Part shown: piece after piece, positions 33,777 to 45,159 of the stretch
Numbering within the stretch: the first letter of the stretch is position 1
Layout: every line of letters begins with the position of its first letter
NCBI GenBank assembly: GCA_027563935.2
Contig: CM050454.1
Coordinates: 49,938,596 to 50,002,595 of the forward strand
DNA from: Costus lasius
Taxonomy: Eukaryota; Streptophyta; Magnoliopsida; Zingiberales; Costaceae
Direction of reading: 5' to 3'
Length of the DNA stretch: 64,000 bases
Notes under the pieces: model-generated
Databases searched by the model: none
Seen by the model: the letters and a program-made list of their open reading frames with translations, nothing else
What the model was told of the DNA's origin: nothing
Made by a program: the position numbers and the translations under genes

Positions 33777-35626
33777 GGTGTTCGTTGCTGCAGGAATCTA
33801 CAACAAGCAAGAACATCAAGGTCAGTATCAATGTTTCAGAATCAATCCAGGACTTAAGAAAGATTCTTTTCCCACTATTTTGTCTGACTGAAAAATCCAG
33901 TAAACAGTCCGAAAGAGTAACACTCTTTTAGTGAGATGGGATCCAGATTTCATACTTGGTCTCCGCGTCCCGCTCAGGCGAGATAAGATGCACAGAGATG
34001 ACAAGCACTAGTTTCTGGTAGGCTGTCCCAGCCAATCGCCAACCCGTGCGATTCCCCTTCATCTTGGCAATCCAGCAGACTGTGCCAACTGAGTTGGTAC
34101 AACACAGTCTCTGATCCCAGAGATGGCTGCCTCCATGTGCTACCATATGCGCCACATATGTAGCCTACATGGTCAAGCTTACCCGACCTACTCCCTGGAC
34201 CACCACGTGCTATGCTGAGCAACGAGAGGGGATAAATCCCAACTCTGTAACACGCAGGTGAAATCCAGCACCGTCTGAAGATAGATGGACGTGCCCACTG
34301 AGTGGGTTCAACACGGCTCCAACGATAGTCAGAAAGGTGAGGTTTCGCGTCAGAAGGCTTACGAGCTTGATATTTCAGCGTTGGATTTTAACGGTCTTTT
34401 ATCTTCTTACTATCAGGCATGTCCTATGGCTATAGCAGAAGATAAACATAAATATGCAATTCTAATTATTAGCAATAAGTAGAAAGCATGATCTTATGTG
34501 GTAAAAGCCCATGAACCCTAGTAAGACCTTAAGATTACTTAAGTCTTCACTTGAGCTTCATTGCATCTCATCTGGTCCAACCCAGTGCCCTAGCGCCAAG
34601 AGCACCTCAGGTGCACCACCAGGTGAATGCCCCTCTTGGATGTGTGCCTTTGTTCTTGTCTAATCAAAGTACATTTGATCTATCTAGACAAGGTTGACTC
34701 GCAGGTCAACAACATATTATAAATTAAGTACAATGTGATTCGCAGATCACAAATTAATTTACAATTTTTAAGTCCAGGCACGCAGGCCCCAGCACAGCAC
34801 ACAATTGGGCAACCCACACAAGACTAAATAAACAAGCATATGGTTCAATCAACATGTGATCCAATCATCTTGAAATTAAAAGTTTTGAAAACCCCATGGC
34901 ATCAATTTTAATTTCCTTATGAGCCCTACAACCTTACAATGGTCCATTGATGGGGATCCACTCATCCATCTAGTTAGATCCTTTGCCCTTGCATGCACCG
35001 AGTCCTAACTGACCCGAGTTGACCTAATGGTCAACCATGCATGCGCCAAGGGCTGAACTACCCCCATGAGTTTTGGCAAGCGGGTGTGACCCCGGGCCTA
35101 ACTCAAGTGTGTTCAGTAGTGTCTCAACCAGACCTCGCTACACGCCCTAGATGCAGTCAACCTATAGCCACCTTGTGCTTGCGCATAGGTGCTATCAGGT
35201 TAACCCATCTGAGCTGTCAGATGGTCTGATCAGACTTGGATCTAACCTAGTGGTGACTTCAACCCCATCAACCCATCTAAGGGTTTAATGTAGTGGCACC
35301 TTAGATCTAATCAAGCGCACAAGATGTAAGTTTTAGAAAAACCTTAGAACATGCGCTAACATCAAACAAAGTTGATAACCCTTAGATCTAAGGGGGTCCC
35401 CTTCTAGGGGGAGCGCAAACTTGAGGGGGTCCCCTTCAAGGGGGAGCGCATACATAGCCCATGATACAAGCGCAAGCTGCATGTTAGCATGATACAAGCG
35501 CAATCTACAAGTACATGTAACCATGCATCATGAAAGCAAAGCATCAAGTAAGCGCAACAAGCATGGATCACATAACACTTCTAGCAATCATATAGATCAT
35601 ATGGAGAGCCTTGCTCTGATACCAAT
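33777..35626 (-). other. Dimer unit 1 leader and primer-binding site
   Basis: The primer site GCTCTGATACCA is at 35613-35624 (perfect TGGTATCAGAGC on the minus strand). The bulged hairpins lie at 34079-34108 and 34290-34315. Near 35390-35452 a ~31-bp G/C-rich word (GGGGGTCCCCTTC, GGGGGAGCGCA) is present twice. The tRNA-like module of A, B and F is absent at the equivalent place (about 34560-34680). No gene seen. Confidence 0.8.
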
Positions 35627-37320
35627 TGAAGGAAACCCTAAACATTAGGGGTTGAAACCCTAAACATGCGCATCTAGCATGCATAGCGGAAAAAGGGCTT
35701 CAAGTAGATCGCATATGAACTATATAATCAACATGAAGCTATGAGTTGAGATCTATACCATAGCCATAAGGTTGGAGGTCGGCTTGGAAGAAGAGAGCAA
35801 ACTTGATCTCCTCCGAAAGTTCACACACAAAGGTGATGAAGACTCCTCACTTGCGCACCTCTTGTGCTAGCAAGAATGCCAAGATGTCTTTGATCGAGTA
35901 TAGGAAAGAGATGAAGACTTCTTTGCTTGGCCGATCCTTTCTCCAAGATGTCGTCTCCTTCACCAATGTCTCGTCACGAGAGCAAGCGAAGGCCGAGAGT
36001 GAATGGAGCGTTCACTTGTCATTTGCGTTCAAGGAGACATGCGCTTATGACTTTCCAAATTAGGAAAAACATTAAGCCATGCGTTCAAGATCTCTAAACC
36101 GATCTTAAACTCCACAAAACGCCTTAAACAATGAACCATGCGTTCAAGCCCTTGAACCGGTTCAAAGCAAATGTGTTTGGACCAAAAGCCAAACCAAACC
36201 GGCCCAAGCCAAATCGGTCTAGATCAACCAAACCCTAAGGTTTCCAATCTAACCGTTCATCTCATGATGCTCTTGATCTCACCGATCTAGCATCATCTCT
36301 CTCGATCGAAGCTTACCGATCTCAAGCCCTAATCAATCAAACATGATCAGACCAGATCTCACTTACAATCAGAGATTAAATCCCTTTAAACTGAACCGAA
36401 ACAATTCAGTCCACACGATCTGACTTAAGCAAGCCATATCACCAAATTGTGCGACCCTAAGGGTTTCCTTTAAATGTCGGTAACGATAACTTTCGTTATC
36501 ACGACCAGTGAGGGGTATCTAGCAACACATCACTGTCTCCCGATATAAAGGAAAAAGTCTTCCAAGACTACACCCAAACCATGGCACAAGTGTGACTCAA
36601 TTCACAAGGCATACATGTGTCCTTTGCCACTGGATGTTCTTATTGGACAAGCGGGTCAAGCTTGTAACTCCAATACGATGAGCATGATTAGATCAGATGC
36701 ACATAGTCATCTGGGTATGGCCATACACTTCCTCAATCATCTCATATAAGGGGGGCCCTTTAGAACATCACACTCCTTGAACAAGGAGACGGCAATCCTT
36801 TATCTATCACTAGTGCCCTAACCTGATTCAAGCTCACCATCCAAGATAGTCTATAATCATTATGTTTCAAATGATATTGAACTATCTCAAGACAATGACA
36901 ATCATCATTCAGAAACACAAGTGATCTCAAGTCAGAGGACATGTGCCACTTGCTGCATACAAGGATCATTCACATTGTGACAAGCAATGGAATATCCCAG
37001 TAGGGTCTGTCCAGTACATCCAATGTACCCATGAGTCTACATCTTATTCCATGCTCGAAGCATCCTATAAGATTAGCACTCATATCAGTCTCAATCATAT
37101 CAAGGCTGTCTCATGTTCACCAAGATATCTCGACTAAGGACTTATAGCCTGTCAGCCTAGCTGAACAGCTTTGAGACATTATTCAGAAGTACACTTATTA
37201 CAGCAGACAAGGTAACAACCTGAATAATAACCATGCCTTTTATAAACATAAGAGTTTATTACATGATACTTTTACAATCCCAAAGGCCTCAAACATTAGC
37301 CTTAAGGGCATACCCCAACA
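35627..37320 (-). repeat. Dimer LTR b (1694 bp), shared middle LTR
   Basis: It serves both as 5' LTR of unit 1 and as 3' LTR of unit 2. It has no flanking TSD: its left neighbour is unit 1's primer site and its right neighbour unit 2's polypurine tract. GNRA hairpin at 36485-36500. Confidence 0.95.
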
Positions 37321-37340
37321 ATCTCCCACTTGCACTTAAT

Positions 37341-40300
37341 CTAATGGTTGAGAAATCTCAAACCCATATTATTACAGTGCTTCTCATGCTTCTGCTGCGC
37401 CAGAGGCTTGGTAAGTGGGTCTGCCAGATTGTCATCTGTATGAACCTTGCATATTTTGATTTCGCCACGATCAATGATCTCCCGGATCAAGTGAAATCGT
37501 CTCTGTATGTGCTTGGACTTCTGGTGCGACCGCGGTTCCTTTGCTTGTGCGATGGCTCCAGTGTTATCACAGAAGATAACCAAAGGATCTGCACTCGAAG
37601 GAACGACACCAAATTCTCTCACGAACTTACGAATCCACACTGCCTCCTTAGATGCTTCCGAGGCTGCAACATACTCGGCTTCTGTTGTGGAATCAGCAAC
37701 AGTTGACTGTTTGAAACTCTTCCACACCACTGCTCCACCATTCAAGCTAAAAACATAGCCTGATTGCGATCGGAAATCATCCTGGTCCGACTGGAACGAA
37801 GCGTCAGTATATCCCTCTATACTGAGTTCTTCCTGACCACCATATATCAAGAACATATCTTTGGTCCTCCGCAGATATTTTAAAATGTTCTTGACCGCAA
37901 TCCAGTGCGCCAAACCTGGATTACTTTGGAATCGACTGGTTACGCTTAACCCGTAAGCGACGTCTGGGCGAGTACATAACATCGCATACATAATGGACCC
38001 AATAGCCGAAGCATAAGGCGTATTGTCCATTTCATCTTTCTCAGTCTGTGTTTGTGGACACTGACTCTTTGAAAGATTCAGACCATGTCTGACTGGAAGA
38101 TATCCACGTTTAGAATTCTCTAAATGGAATCTCTCCAGGACTTTATCGATGTAAGTACTCTGGCACAGCCCGAGAAGCCTCTTAGATCTATCCCGGTAGA
38201 TCTTCACACCTAGTACATAGGCTGCTTCTCCTAAATCTTTCATCTGGAAACATTTTCCTAACCATGCCTTAACAGCATGCAGTTCAGGAATATCATTTCC
38301 AATGATTAAGATATCATCGACGTAGAGGATTAGGAATGTAATTACGCTCCCACTAAACCTCTTATATACACACGGGTCATCCTCGTTCTTGATGAAACCA
38401 AACTCAGAGATTGATTCATCAAAACGAATGTTCCAGCTTCTTGATGCTTGTTTCAGTCCATAAATGGACTTCTTTAACTTGCATATTTTATGACGATCTG
38501 CTGGATTAGTGAAACCTTCCGGTTGTGTCATATACACATCCTCATCCAGATTTCCATTAAGGAAAGCTGTTTTCACATCCATCTGCCAGATCTCATAATC
38601 GTAATATGCTGCTATCGCGAAAAGAATCCGAATAAACTTAAACATGGCTACAGGAGAGAAAGTTTCATCATAATCTAACCCGTAGATTTGTTTGAAACCT
38701 TTCGCTACTAGCCTGCCTTTATAGGTAACCACGTTACCATCCATGTCAATCTTCTTCTTGAAGATCCATTTACAGCCTATAGGGATTACTCCCGGAGGCG
38801 GATCAACCAAATCCCAGACCTGGTTATCTGACATGGAGTCCATTTCGGCTCGCATAGCTTCAAGCCATCTAGCTGACTCCGGTCCACTGACCGCATCCGC
38901 ATAAGTGAGGGGTTCATCATTATCAATGATGTAGACTCCGTCATAGCGCTCAGGCTGACGACGGATCCTACCCGATCTTCGCGGTTCCCGTGATATTTGA
39001 GCCTCAGGTTGCTCAATAACCTGATCTACCGGCTCAGGCTCATCCAACTGTGCTTGACTACTTTGTCCTTCCTCTGGATTCTCATCCAGCTTTATTTCTC
39101 TCCCACTGGCCTCTTGCAGAAGAAACTCCTTCTCAAGAAATATGGCCGTCCGAGCAACAAAAACCTTGTTCTCTTTGGGATCGTAGAAATAATAACCCTT
39201 AGTTTCCTTAGGGTAACCGACAAAGATACATTTCTCAGATCTGCTCTCTAGTTTCCCAGAGGCGAGCTTTTTGACATAAGCCTCGCAACCCCAGATCCTG
39301 ATAAATGTCAAGCTAGGCTGTTTCCCATACCATAACTCATATGGCGTCTTTAAAACTGCCTTGGATGGCACTCGGTTTAGTACCTTTGCAGCTGTTTCCA
39401 GTGCAAAACCCCAAAAGGAGTATGGAAGAGTAGCCTGACTCATCATAGAACGAACCATATCAAGCAACGTTCTATTTCTCCTCTCGGACACACCATTCCA
39501 CTGCGGTGTTCCTGGCGGAGTGAGCTGTGAGATAATCCCACACTCCTTCAGATAGTCAGTAAACGCATGACTCAGGTATTCACCACCTCGATCAGAACGA
39601 AGTGCCTTGATATTTCGGCCTAGCTGATTCTGTACTTCATTTTTGAACTCTTTGAACTTGTCAAAAGATTCACTTTTATGTCTTATTAAATAGACATATC
39701 CATACCTACTGAAATCATCAGTAAAGGTAATGAAGTACTGATAGCCACCTCTGGCATGTTTACTAAAAGGCCCACACACATCACTGTGTATAAGGTCAAG
39801 TAAACCTGAAGTCCTCTGACCTTTGTGAAGAAAAGGAGACTTCGTCATTTTACCCATCAAACAAGCTTTGCATGTATCAATCTCCTCATAGGAGAATGAT
39901 CCCAGCAGTCCATGTTCATGCAACCGCTTAATGCGCTTCTCGTTTATATGGCCTAAACGACTATGCCATAACAAGGTGCTGTCATCAGCATATTTGGCTT
40001 TCTTATTATCAATGTTTTGTATAGAATTTTCCATGTCCAACATGTATAACCCATTGTTAATTGAACCAGTTGCATACACAATATTATCATGAGATAAAAC
40101 ACACTTTGAAATCTTGCATTCAAAGGCAAATCCTTTCCTGACAAGAGCAGGAATAGAGATAATATTCTTTGTGATACTCGGTACAAAATAACAATTGTTC
40201 AATTCTAATACAATGCCAGATGGTAAAGAAATGAAATAGTCTCCTACAGCAACAGCAGCAACCCGTGCCCCGTTTCCAACTCGTAGGTCTACCTCATGCT

Positions 40301-41225
40301 GTCCCACCTGCCTTCTTCTCTTGAGTTCCTGTACATTTGAACAAATGTGAACTCCACATGCAGTGTCCAACACCCATGAAATAGTAGAAGAAGATAACAT
40401 GACCTCAGTCACATATATACCTGAGCCAGAAGCGATGCTTCCCCTCTTATCTCCTTGGAGCGCTTTACAGTCCTTTTTCCAGTGACCCAGCTGGCCACAG
40501 TGGAAACACCTGTTATCCTTCGACCGCTTCACCTTCTGTTTCAGGGCCTTGCTGTAATTCTTGACAGGGGCCTTGCCCTTCTTCCCCTTCTTCTTGTTCC
40601 TAAAAGGAACCATTAAGACAGAGGTTGAAGGCTTACCCTTCAGAGTTTCCTCAGTTGTCAAGAGCATATTCAGCAACTCTGCCGGCGTACAATCGATTTT
40701 GTTCATATTAAAGTTAATGATGAACGCATCGAAAGAAGGCGGAAGAGACTGCAGAATAATATCTACAGCAAGCTCCTGGTTGATGGTATGCCCCAGTTTC
40801 TCCAGAGCCTCCTTGTGCCCAATCATCTTGAGCACGTGAGCTCCCACTGGGCTCCCCTCAGCCAGTTTGCTCTGAAAGAAGAGCTTTGTCAGATTATAGC
40901 GTTCTGTCCTCGCCTGTGCAGCATACAGCATCTTGAGGTTCGCTATAATTTCTATAGCCGACATATCCTCATGCTGACGCTGCAGCGGTGGCGTCATAGA
41001 CGCTAGCATCAGGCAAGCGACATCAATGCTATCATTGACGTGCTTTTCGTAGGCATCCCGAACCGCCCTTGCGGCGTTCGGAGCGGGCTGCGGCGGTATC
41101 GCCGTCTCGAGGACATACAGTTTCCTCTCTGCCTTAAGAACGATCTTAAGGTGTCCAAACCAGTCAGAGAAGTTCGGCCCAGCAAACTTCTCCCTTTCCA
41201 GTAGGGATCGCACATTGAAGCTCAT
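37341..41225 (-). CDS. gag-pol: Gag-pol polyprotein, dimer unit 2 (intact, 1294 aa)
   Basis: Same protein as unit 1 with all domains intact: gag zinc knuckle, protease LDTACG, integrase D-D-E, RT YVDDIL, RNase H STTEAEY. It differs at three residues that I can see: Ala instead of Val in gag SKLxEGSP, Phe instead of Ser in the RT segment AMFKxIRIL (+ strand A at 38635), and Phe instead of Leu in the RNase H segment VRExGVV (+ strand A at 37613). The Phe in the RT segment replaces a Ser present in A, B and H and may matter; the other two look mild. Confidence 0.95.
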   Translation of the reverse strand: MSFNVRSLLEREKFAGPNFSDWFGHLKIVLKAERKLYVLETAIPPQPAPNAARAVRDAYEKHVNDSIDVACLMLASMTPPLQRQHEDMSAIEIIANLKMLYAAQARTERYNLTKLFFQSKLAEGSPVGAHVLKMIGHKEALEKLGHTINQELAVDIILQSLPPSFDAFIINFNMNKIDCTPAELLNMLLTTEETLKGKPSTSVLMVPFRNKKKGKKGKAPVKNYSKALKQKVKRSKDNRCFHCGQLGHWKKDCKALQGDKRGSIASGSGIYVTEVMLSSSTISWVLDTACGVHICSNVQELKRRRQVGQHEVDLRVGNGARVAAVAVGDYFISLPSGIVLELNNCYFVPSITKNIISIPALVRKGFAFECKISKCVLSHDNIVYATGSINNGLYMLDMENSIQNIDNKKAKYADDSTLLWHSRLGHINEKRIKRLHEHGLLGSFSYEEIDTCKACLMGKMTKSPFLHKGQRTSGLLDLIHSDVCGPFSKHARGGYQYFITFTDDFSRYGYVYLIRHKSESFDKFKEFKNEVQNQLGRNIKALRSDRGGEYLSHAFTDYLKECGIISQLTPPGTPQWNGVSERRNRTLLDMVRSMMSQATLPYSFWGFALETAAKVLNRVPSKAVLKTPYELWYGKQPSLTFIRIWGCEAYVKKLASGKLESRSEKCIFVGYPKETKGYYFYDPKENKVFVARTAIFLEKEFLLQEASGREIKLDENPEEGQSSQAQLDEPEPVDQVIEQPEAQISREPRRSGRIRRQPERYDGVYIIDNDEPLTYADAVSGPESARWLEAMRAEMDSMSDNQVWDLVDPPPGVIPIGCKWIFKKKIDMDGNVVTYKGRLVAKGFKQIYGLDYDETFSPVAMFKFIRILFAIAAYYDYEIWQMDVKTAFLNGNLDEDVYMTQPEGFTNPADRHKICKLKKSIYGLKQASRSWNIRFDESISEFGFIKNEDDPCVYKRFSGSVITFLILYVDDILIIGNDIPELHAVKAWLGKCFQMKDLGEAAYVLGVKIYRDRSKRLLGLCQSTYIDKVLERFHLENSKRGYLPVRHGLNLSKSQCPQTQTEKDEMDNTPYASAIGSIMYAMLCTRPDVAYGLSVTSRFQSNPGLAHWIAVKNILKYLRRTKDMFLIYGGQEELSIEGYTDASFQSDQDDFRSQSGYVFSLNGGAVVWKSFKQSTVADSTTEAEYVAASEASKEAVWIRKFVREFGVVPSSADPLVIFCDNTGAIAQAKEPRSHQKSKHIQRRFHLIREIIDRGEIKICKVHTDDNLADPLTKPLAQQKHEKHCNNMGLRFLNH

Positions 41226-43075
41226 GGTGTTCGTTGCTGCAGGAATCTACAACAAGCAAGAACATCAAGGTCAGTATCAATGTTTCAGAATCAATCCAGG
41301 ACTTAAGAAAGATTCTTTTCCCACTATTTTGTCTGACTGAAAAATCCAGTAAACAGTCCGAAAGAGTAACACTCTTTTAGTGAGATGGGATCCAGATTTC
41401 ATACTTGGTCTCCGCGTCCCGCTCAGGCGAGATAAGATGCACAGAGATGACAAGCACTAGTTTCTGGTAGGCTGTCCCAGCCAATCGCCAACCCGTGCGA
41501 TTCCCCTTCATCTTGGCAATCCAGCAGACTGTGCCAACTGAGTTGGTACAACACAGTCTCTGATCCCAGAGATGGCTGCCTCCATGTGCTACCATATGCG
41601 CCACATATGTAGCCTACATGGTCAAGCTTACCCGACCTACTCCCTGGACCACCACGTGCTATGCTGAGCAACGAGAGGGGATAAATCCCAACTCTGTAAC
41701 ACGCAGGTGAAATCCAGCACCGTCTGAAGATAGATGGACGTGCCCACTGAGTGGGTTCAACACGGCTCCAACGATAGTCAGAAAGGTGAGGTTTCGCGTC
41801 AGAAGGCTTACGAGCTTGATATTTCAGCGTTGGATTTTAACGGTCTTTTATCTTCTTACTATCAGGCATGTCCTATGGCTATAGCAGAAGATAAACATAA
41901 ATATGCAATTCTAATTATTAGCAATAAGTAGAAAGCATGATCTTATGTGGTAAAAGCCCATGAACCCTAGTAAGACCTTAAGATTACTTAAGTCTTCACT
42001 TGAGCTTCATTGCATCTCATCTGGTCCAACCCAGTGCCCTAGCGCCAAGAGCACCTCAGGTGCACCACCAGGTGAATGCCCCTCTTGGATGTGTGCCTTT
42101 GTTCTTGTCTAATCAAAGTACATTTGATCTATCTAGACAAGGTTGACTCGCAGGTCAACAACATATTATAAATTAAGTACAATGTGATTCGCAGATCACA
42201 AATTAATTTACAATTTTTAAGTCCAGGCACGCAGGCCCCAGCACAGCACACAATTGGGCAACCCACACAAGACTAAATAAACAAGCATATGGTTCAATCA
42301 ACATGTGATCCAATCATCTTGAAATTAAAAGTTTTGAAAACCCCATGGCATCAATTTTAATTTCCTTATGAGCCCTACAACCTTACAATGGTCCATTGAT
42401 GGGGATCCACTCATCCATCTAGTTAGATCCTTTGCCCTTGCATGCACCGAGTCCTAACTGACCCGAGTTGACCTAATGGTCAACCATGCATGCGCCAAGG
42501 GCTGAACTACCCCCATGAGTTTTGGCAAGCGGGTGTGACCCCGGGCCTAACTCAAGTGTGTTCAGTAGTGTCTCAACCAGACCTCGCTACACGCCCTAGA
42601 TGCAGTCAACCTATAGCCACCTTGTGCTTGCGCATAGGTGCTATCAGGTTAACCCATCTGAGCTGTCAGATGGTCTGATCAGACTTGGATCTAACCTAGT
42701 GGTGACTTCAACCCCATCAACCCATCTAAGGGTTTAATGTAGTGGCACCTTAGATCTAATCAAGCGCACAAGATGTAAGTTTTAGAAAAACCTTAGAACA
42801 TGCGCTAACATCAAACAAAGTTGATAACCCTTAGATCTAAGGGGGTCCCCTTCTAGGGGGAGCGCAAACTTGAGGGGATCCCCTTCAAGGGGGAGCGCAT
42901 ACATAGCCCATGATACAAGCGCAAGCTGCATGTTAGCATGATACAAGCGCAATCTACAAGTACATGTAACCATGCATCATGAAAGCAAAGCATCAAGTAA
43001 GCGCAACAAGCATGGATCACATAACACTTCTAGCAATCATATAGATCATATGGAGAGCCTTGCTCTGATACCAAT
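41226..43075 (-). other. Dimer unit 2 leader and primer-binding site
   Basis: Copy of unit 1's leader at +7449. Primer site 43062-43073; bulged hairpins 41528-41557 and 41739-41764. One difference is visible: A at 42878 where unit 1 has G (35429), inside the G-rich duplicated word. Confidence 0.8.
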
Positions 43076-44769
43076 TGAAGGAAACCCTAAACATTAGGGG
43101 TTGAAACCCTAAACATGCGCATCTAGCATGCATAGCGGAAAAAGGGCTTCAAGTAGATCGCATATGAACTATATAATCAACATGAAGCTATGAGTTGAGA
43201 TCTATACCATAGCCATAAGGTTGGAGGTCGGCTTGGAAGAAGAGAGCAAACTTGATCTCCTCCGAAAGTTCACACACAAAGGTGATGAAGACTCCTCACT
43301 TGCGCACCTCTTGTGCTAGCAAGAATGCCAAGATGTCTTTGATCGAGTATAGGAAAGAGATGAAGACTTCTTTGCTTGGCCGATCCTTTCTCCAAGATGT
43401 CGTCTCCTTCACCAATGTCTCGTCACGAGAGCAAGCGAAGGCCGAGAGTGAATGGAGCGTTCACTTGTCATTTGCGTTCAAGGAGACATGCGCTTATGAC
43501 TTTCCAAATTAGGAAAAACATTAAGCCATGCGTTCAAGATCTCTAAACCGATCTTAAACTCCACAAAACGCCTTAAACAATGAACCATGCGTTCAAGCCC
43601 TTGAACCGGTTCAAAGCAAATGTGTTTGGACCAAAAGCCAAACCAAACCGGCCCAAGCCAAATCGGTCTAGATCAACCAAACCCTAAGGTTTCCAATCTA
43701 ACCGTTCATCTCATGATGCTCTTGATCTCACCGATCTAGCATCATCTCTCTCGATCGAAGCTTACCGATCTCAAGCCCTAATCAATCAAACATGATCAGA
43801 CCAGATCTCACTTACAATCAGAGATTAAATCCCTTTAAACTGAACCGAAACAATTCAGTCCACACGATCTGACTTAAGCAAGCCATATCACCAAATTGTG
43901 CGACCCTAAGGGTTTCCTTTAAATGTCGGTAACGATAACTTTCGTTATCACGACCAGTGAGGGGTATCTAGCAACACATCACTGTCTCCCGATATAAAGG
44001 AAAAAGTCTTCCAAGACTACACCCAAACCATGGCACAAGTGTGACTCAATTCACAAGGCATACATGTGTCCTTTGCCACTGGATGTTCTTATTGGACAAG
44101 CGGGTCAAGCTTGTAACTCCAATACGATGAGCATGATTAGATCAGATGCACATAGTCATCTGGGTATGGCCATACACTTCCTCAATCATCTCATATAAGG
44201 GGGGCCCTTTAGAACATCACACTCCTTGAACAAGGAGACGGCAATCCTTTATCTATCACTAGTGCCCTAACCTGATTCAAGCTCACCATCCAAGATAGTC
44301 TATAATCATTATGTTTCAAATGATATTGAACTATCTCAAGACAATGACAATCATCATTCAGAAACACAAGTGATCTCAAGTCAGAGGACATGTGCCACTT
44401 GCTGCATACAAGGATCATTCACATTGTGACAAGCAATGGAATATCCCAGTAGGGTCTGTCCAGTACATCCAATGTACCCATGAGTCTACATCTTATTCCA
44501 TGCTCGAAGCATCCTATAAGATTAGCACTCATATCAGTCTCAATCATATCAAGGCTGTCTCATGTTCACCAAGATATCTCGACTAAGGACTTATAGCCTG
44601 TCAGCCTAGCTGAACAGCTTTGAGACATTATTCAGAAGTACACTTATTACAGCAGACAAGGTAACAACCTGAATAATAACCATGCCTTTTATAAACATAA
44701 GAGTTTATTACATGATACTTTTACAATCCCAAAGGCCTCAAACATTAGCCTTAAGGGCATACCCCAACA
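43076..44769 (-). repeat. Dimer LTR c (1694 bp), right end
   Basis: It is the 5' LTR of unit 2, starting TGTTGGGG at 44769 on the minus strand and followed on the right by TSD GTGTA and then element C. GNRA hairpin at 43934-43949. I saw no difference from LTRs a and b. Confidence 0.95.
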
Positions 44770-45159
44770 GTGTATCTATGTGGGTAAATACCATCAAAAA
44801 ATAAAAATAAAAAAAAGAGAGAGCGAGAGATTTTGAGTGGAAAAAGATTTTGGATATCTTATTCCTATAAACAAAGGTATGATAGATTTAAACTAAAATT
44901 TGGGTGAATACATGAGACTGAGATTCTTTTTATTATGCGAGTTGCGAAATTTTATTTGATTAAAGTTGTGCATCTTAAAGATTAATTTCAGAGGACGATG
45001 TATTTATTTAAAATTTTATGTAATGGTTGGTGGAATATTTCATGAGTGATTATATTTTTAAATTTTATTTTTCATAAAAGAGCATATTTTCCATACTTAG
45101 CATTGTTCTTTATTCTATTTATTTGCTTAAGGACAAACAATGTTTGAGCCTTATGTGTT
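44770..45159 (+). other. Element C 3' end before its 3' LTR
   Basis: AT-rich non-coding DNA continuing C after the dimer. It starts with A/GA-rich simple sequence (about 44798-44830) and ends GCTTAAGGACAAACAATGTT, the usual lead-in to a gypsy polypurine tract. The expected G-run before the LTR is degraded here (GAGCCTTATGTGTT). Confidence 0.65.

Larger units (their letters stand above)
28178..44769 (-). mobile_element. Head-to-tail dimer of a BARE/Angela-like copia element (three LTRs)
   Basis: The structure is LTR-body-LTR-body-LTR with an exact repeat period of 7449 bp (LTR starts 28178, 35627, 43076; each LTR 1694 bp). Each body has a primer site, leader, intact gag-pol and polypurine tract. 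The three LTRs look identical by eye, and the two bodies differ at only six positions that I found. One outer TSD pair (GTGTA) shows a single integration event followed by unequal recombination between LTRs, or integration of a dimer. It is the youngest insertion in the window. Confidence 0.93.
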
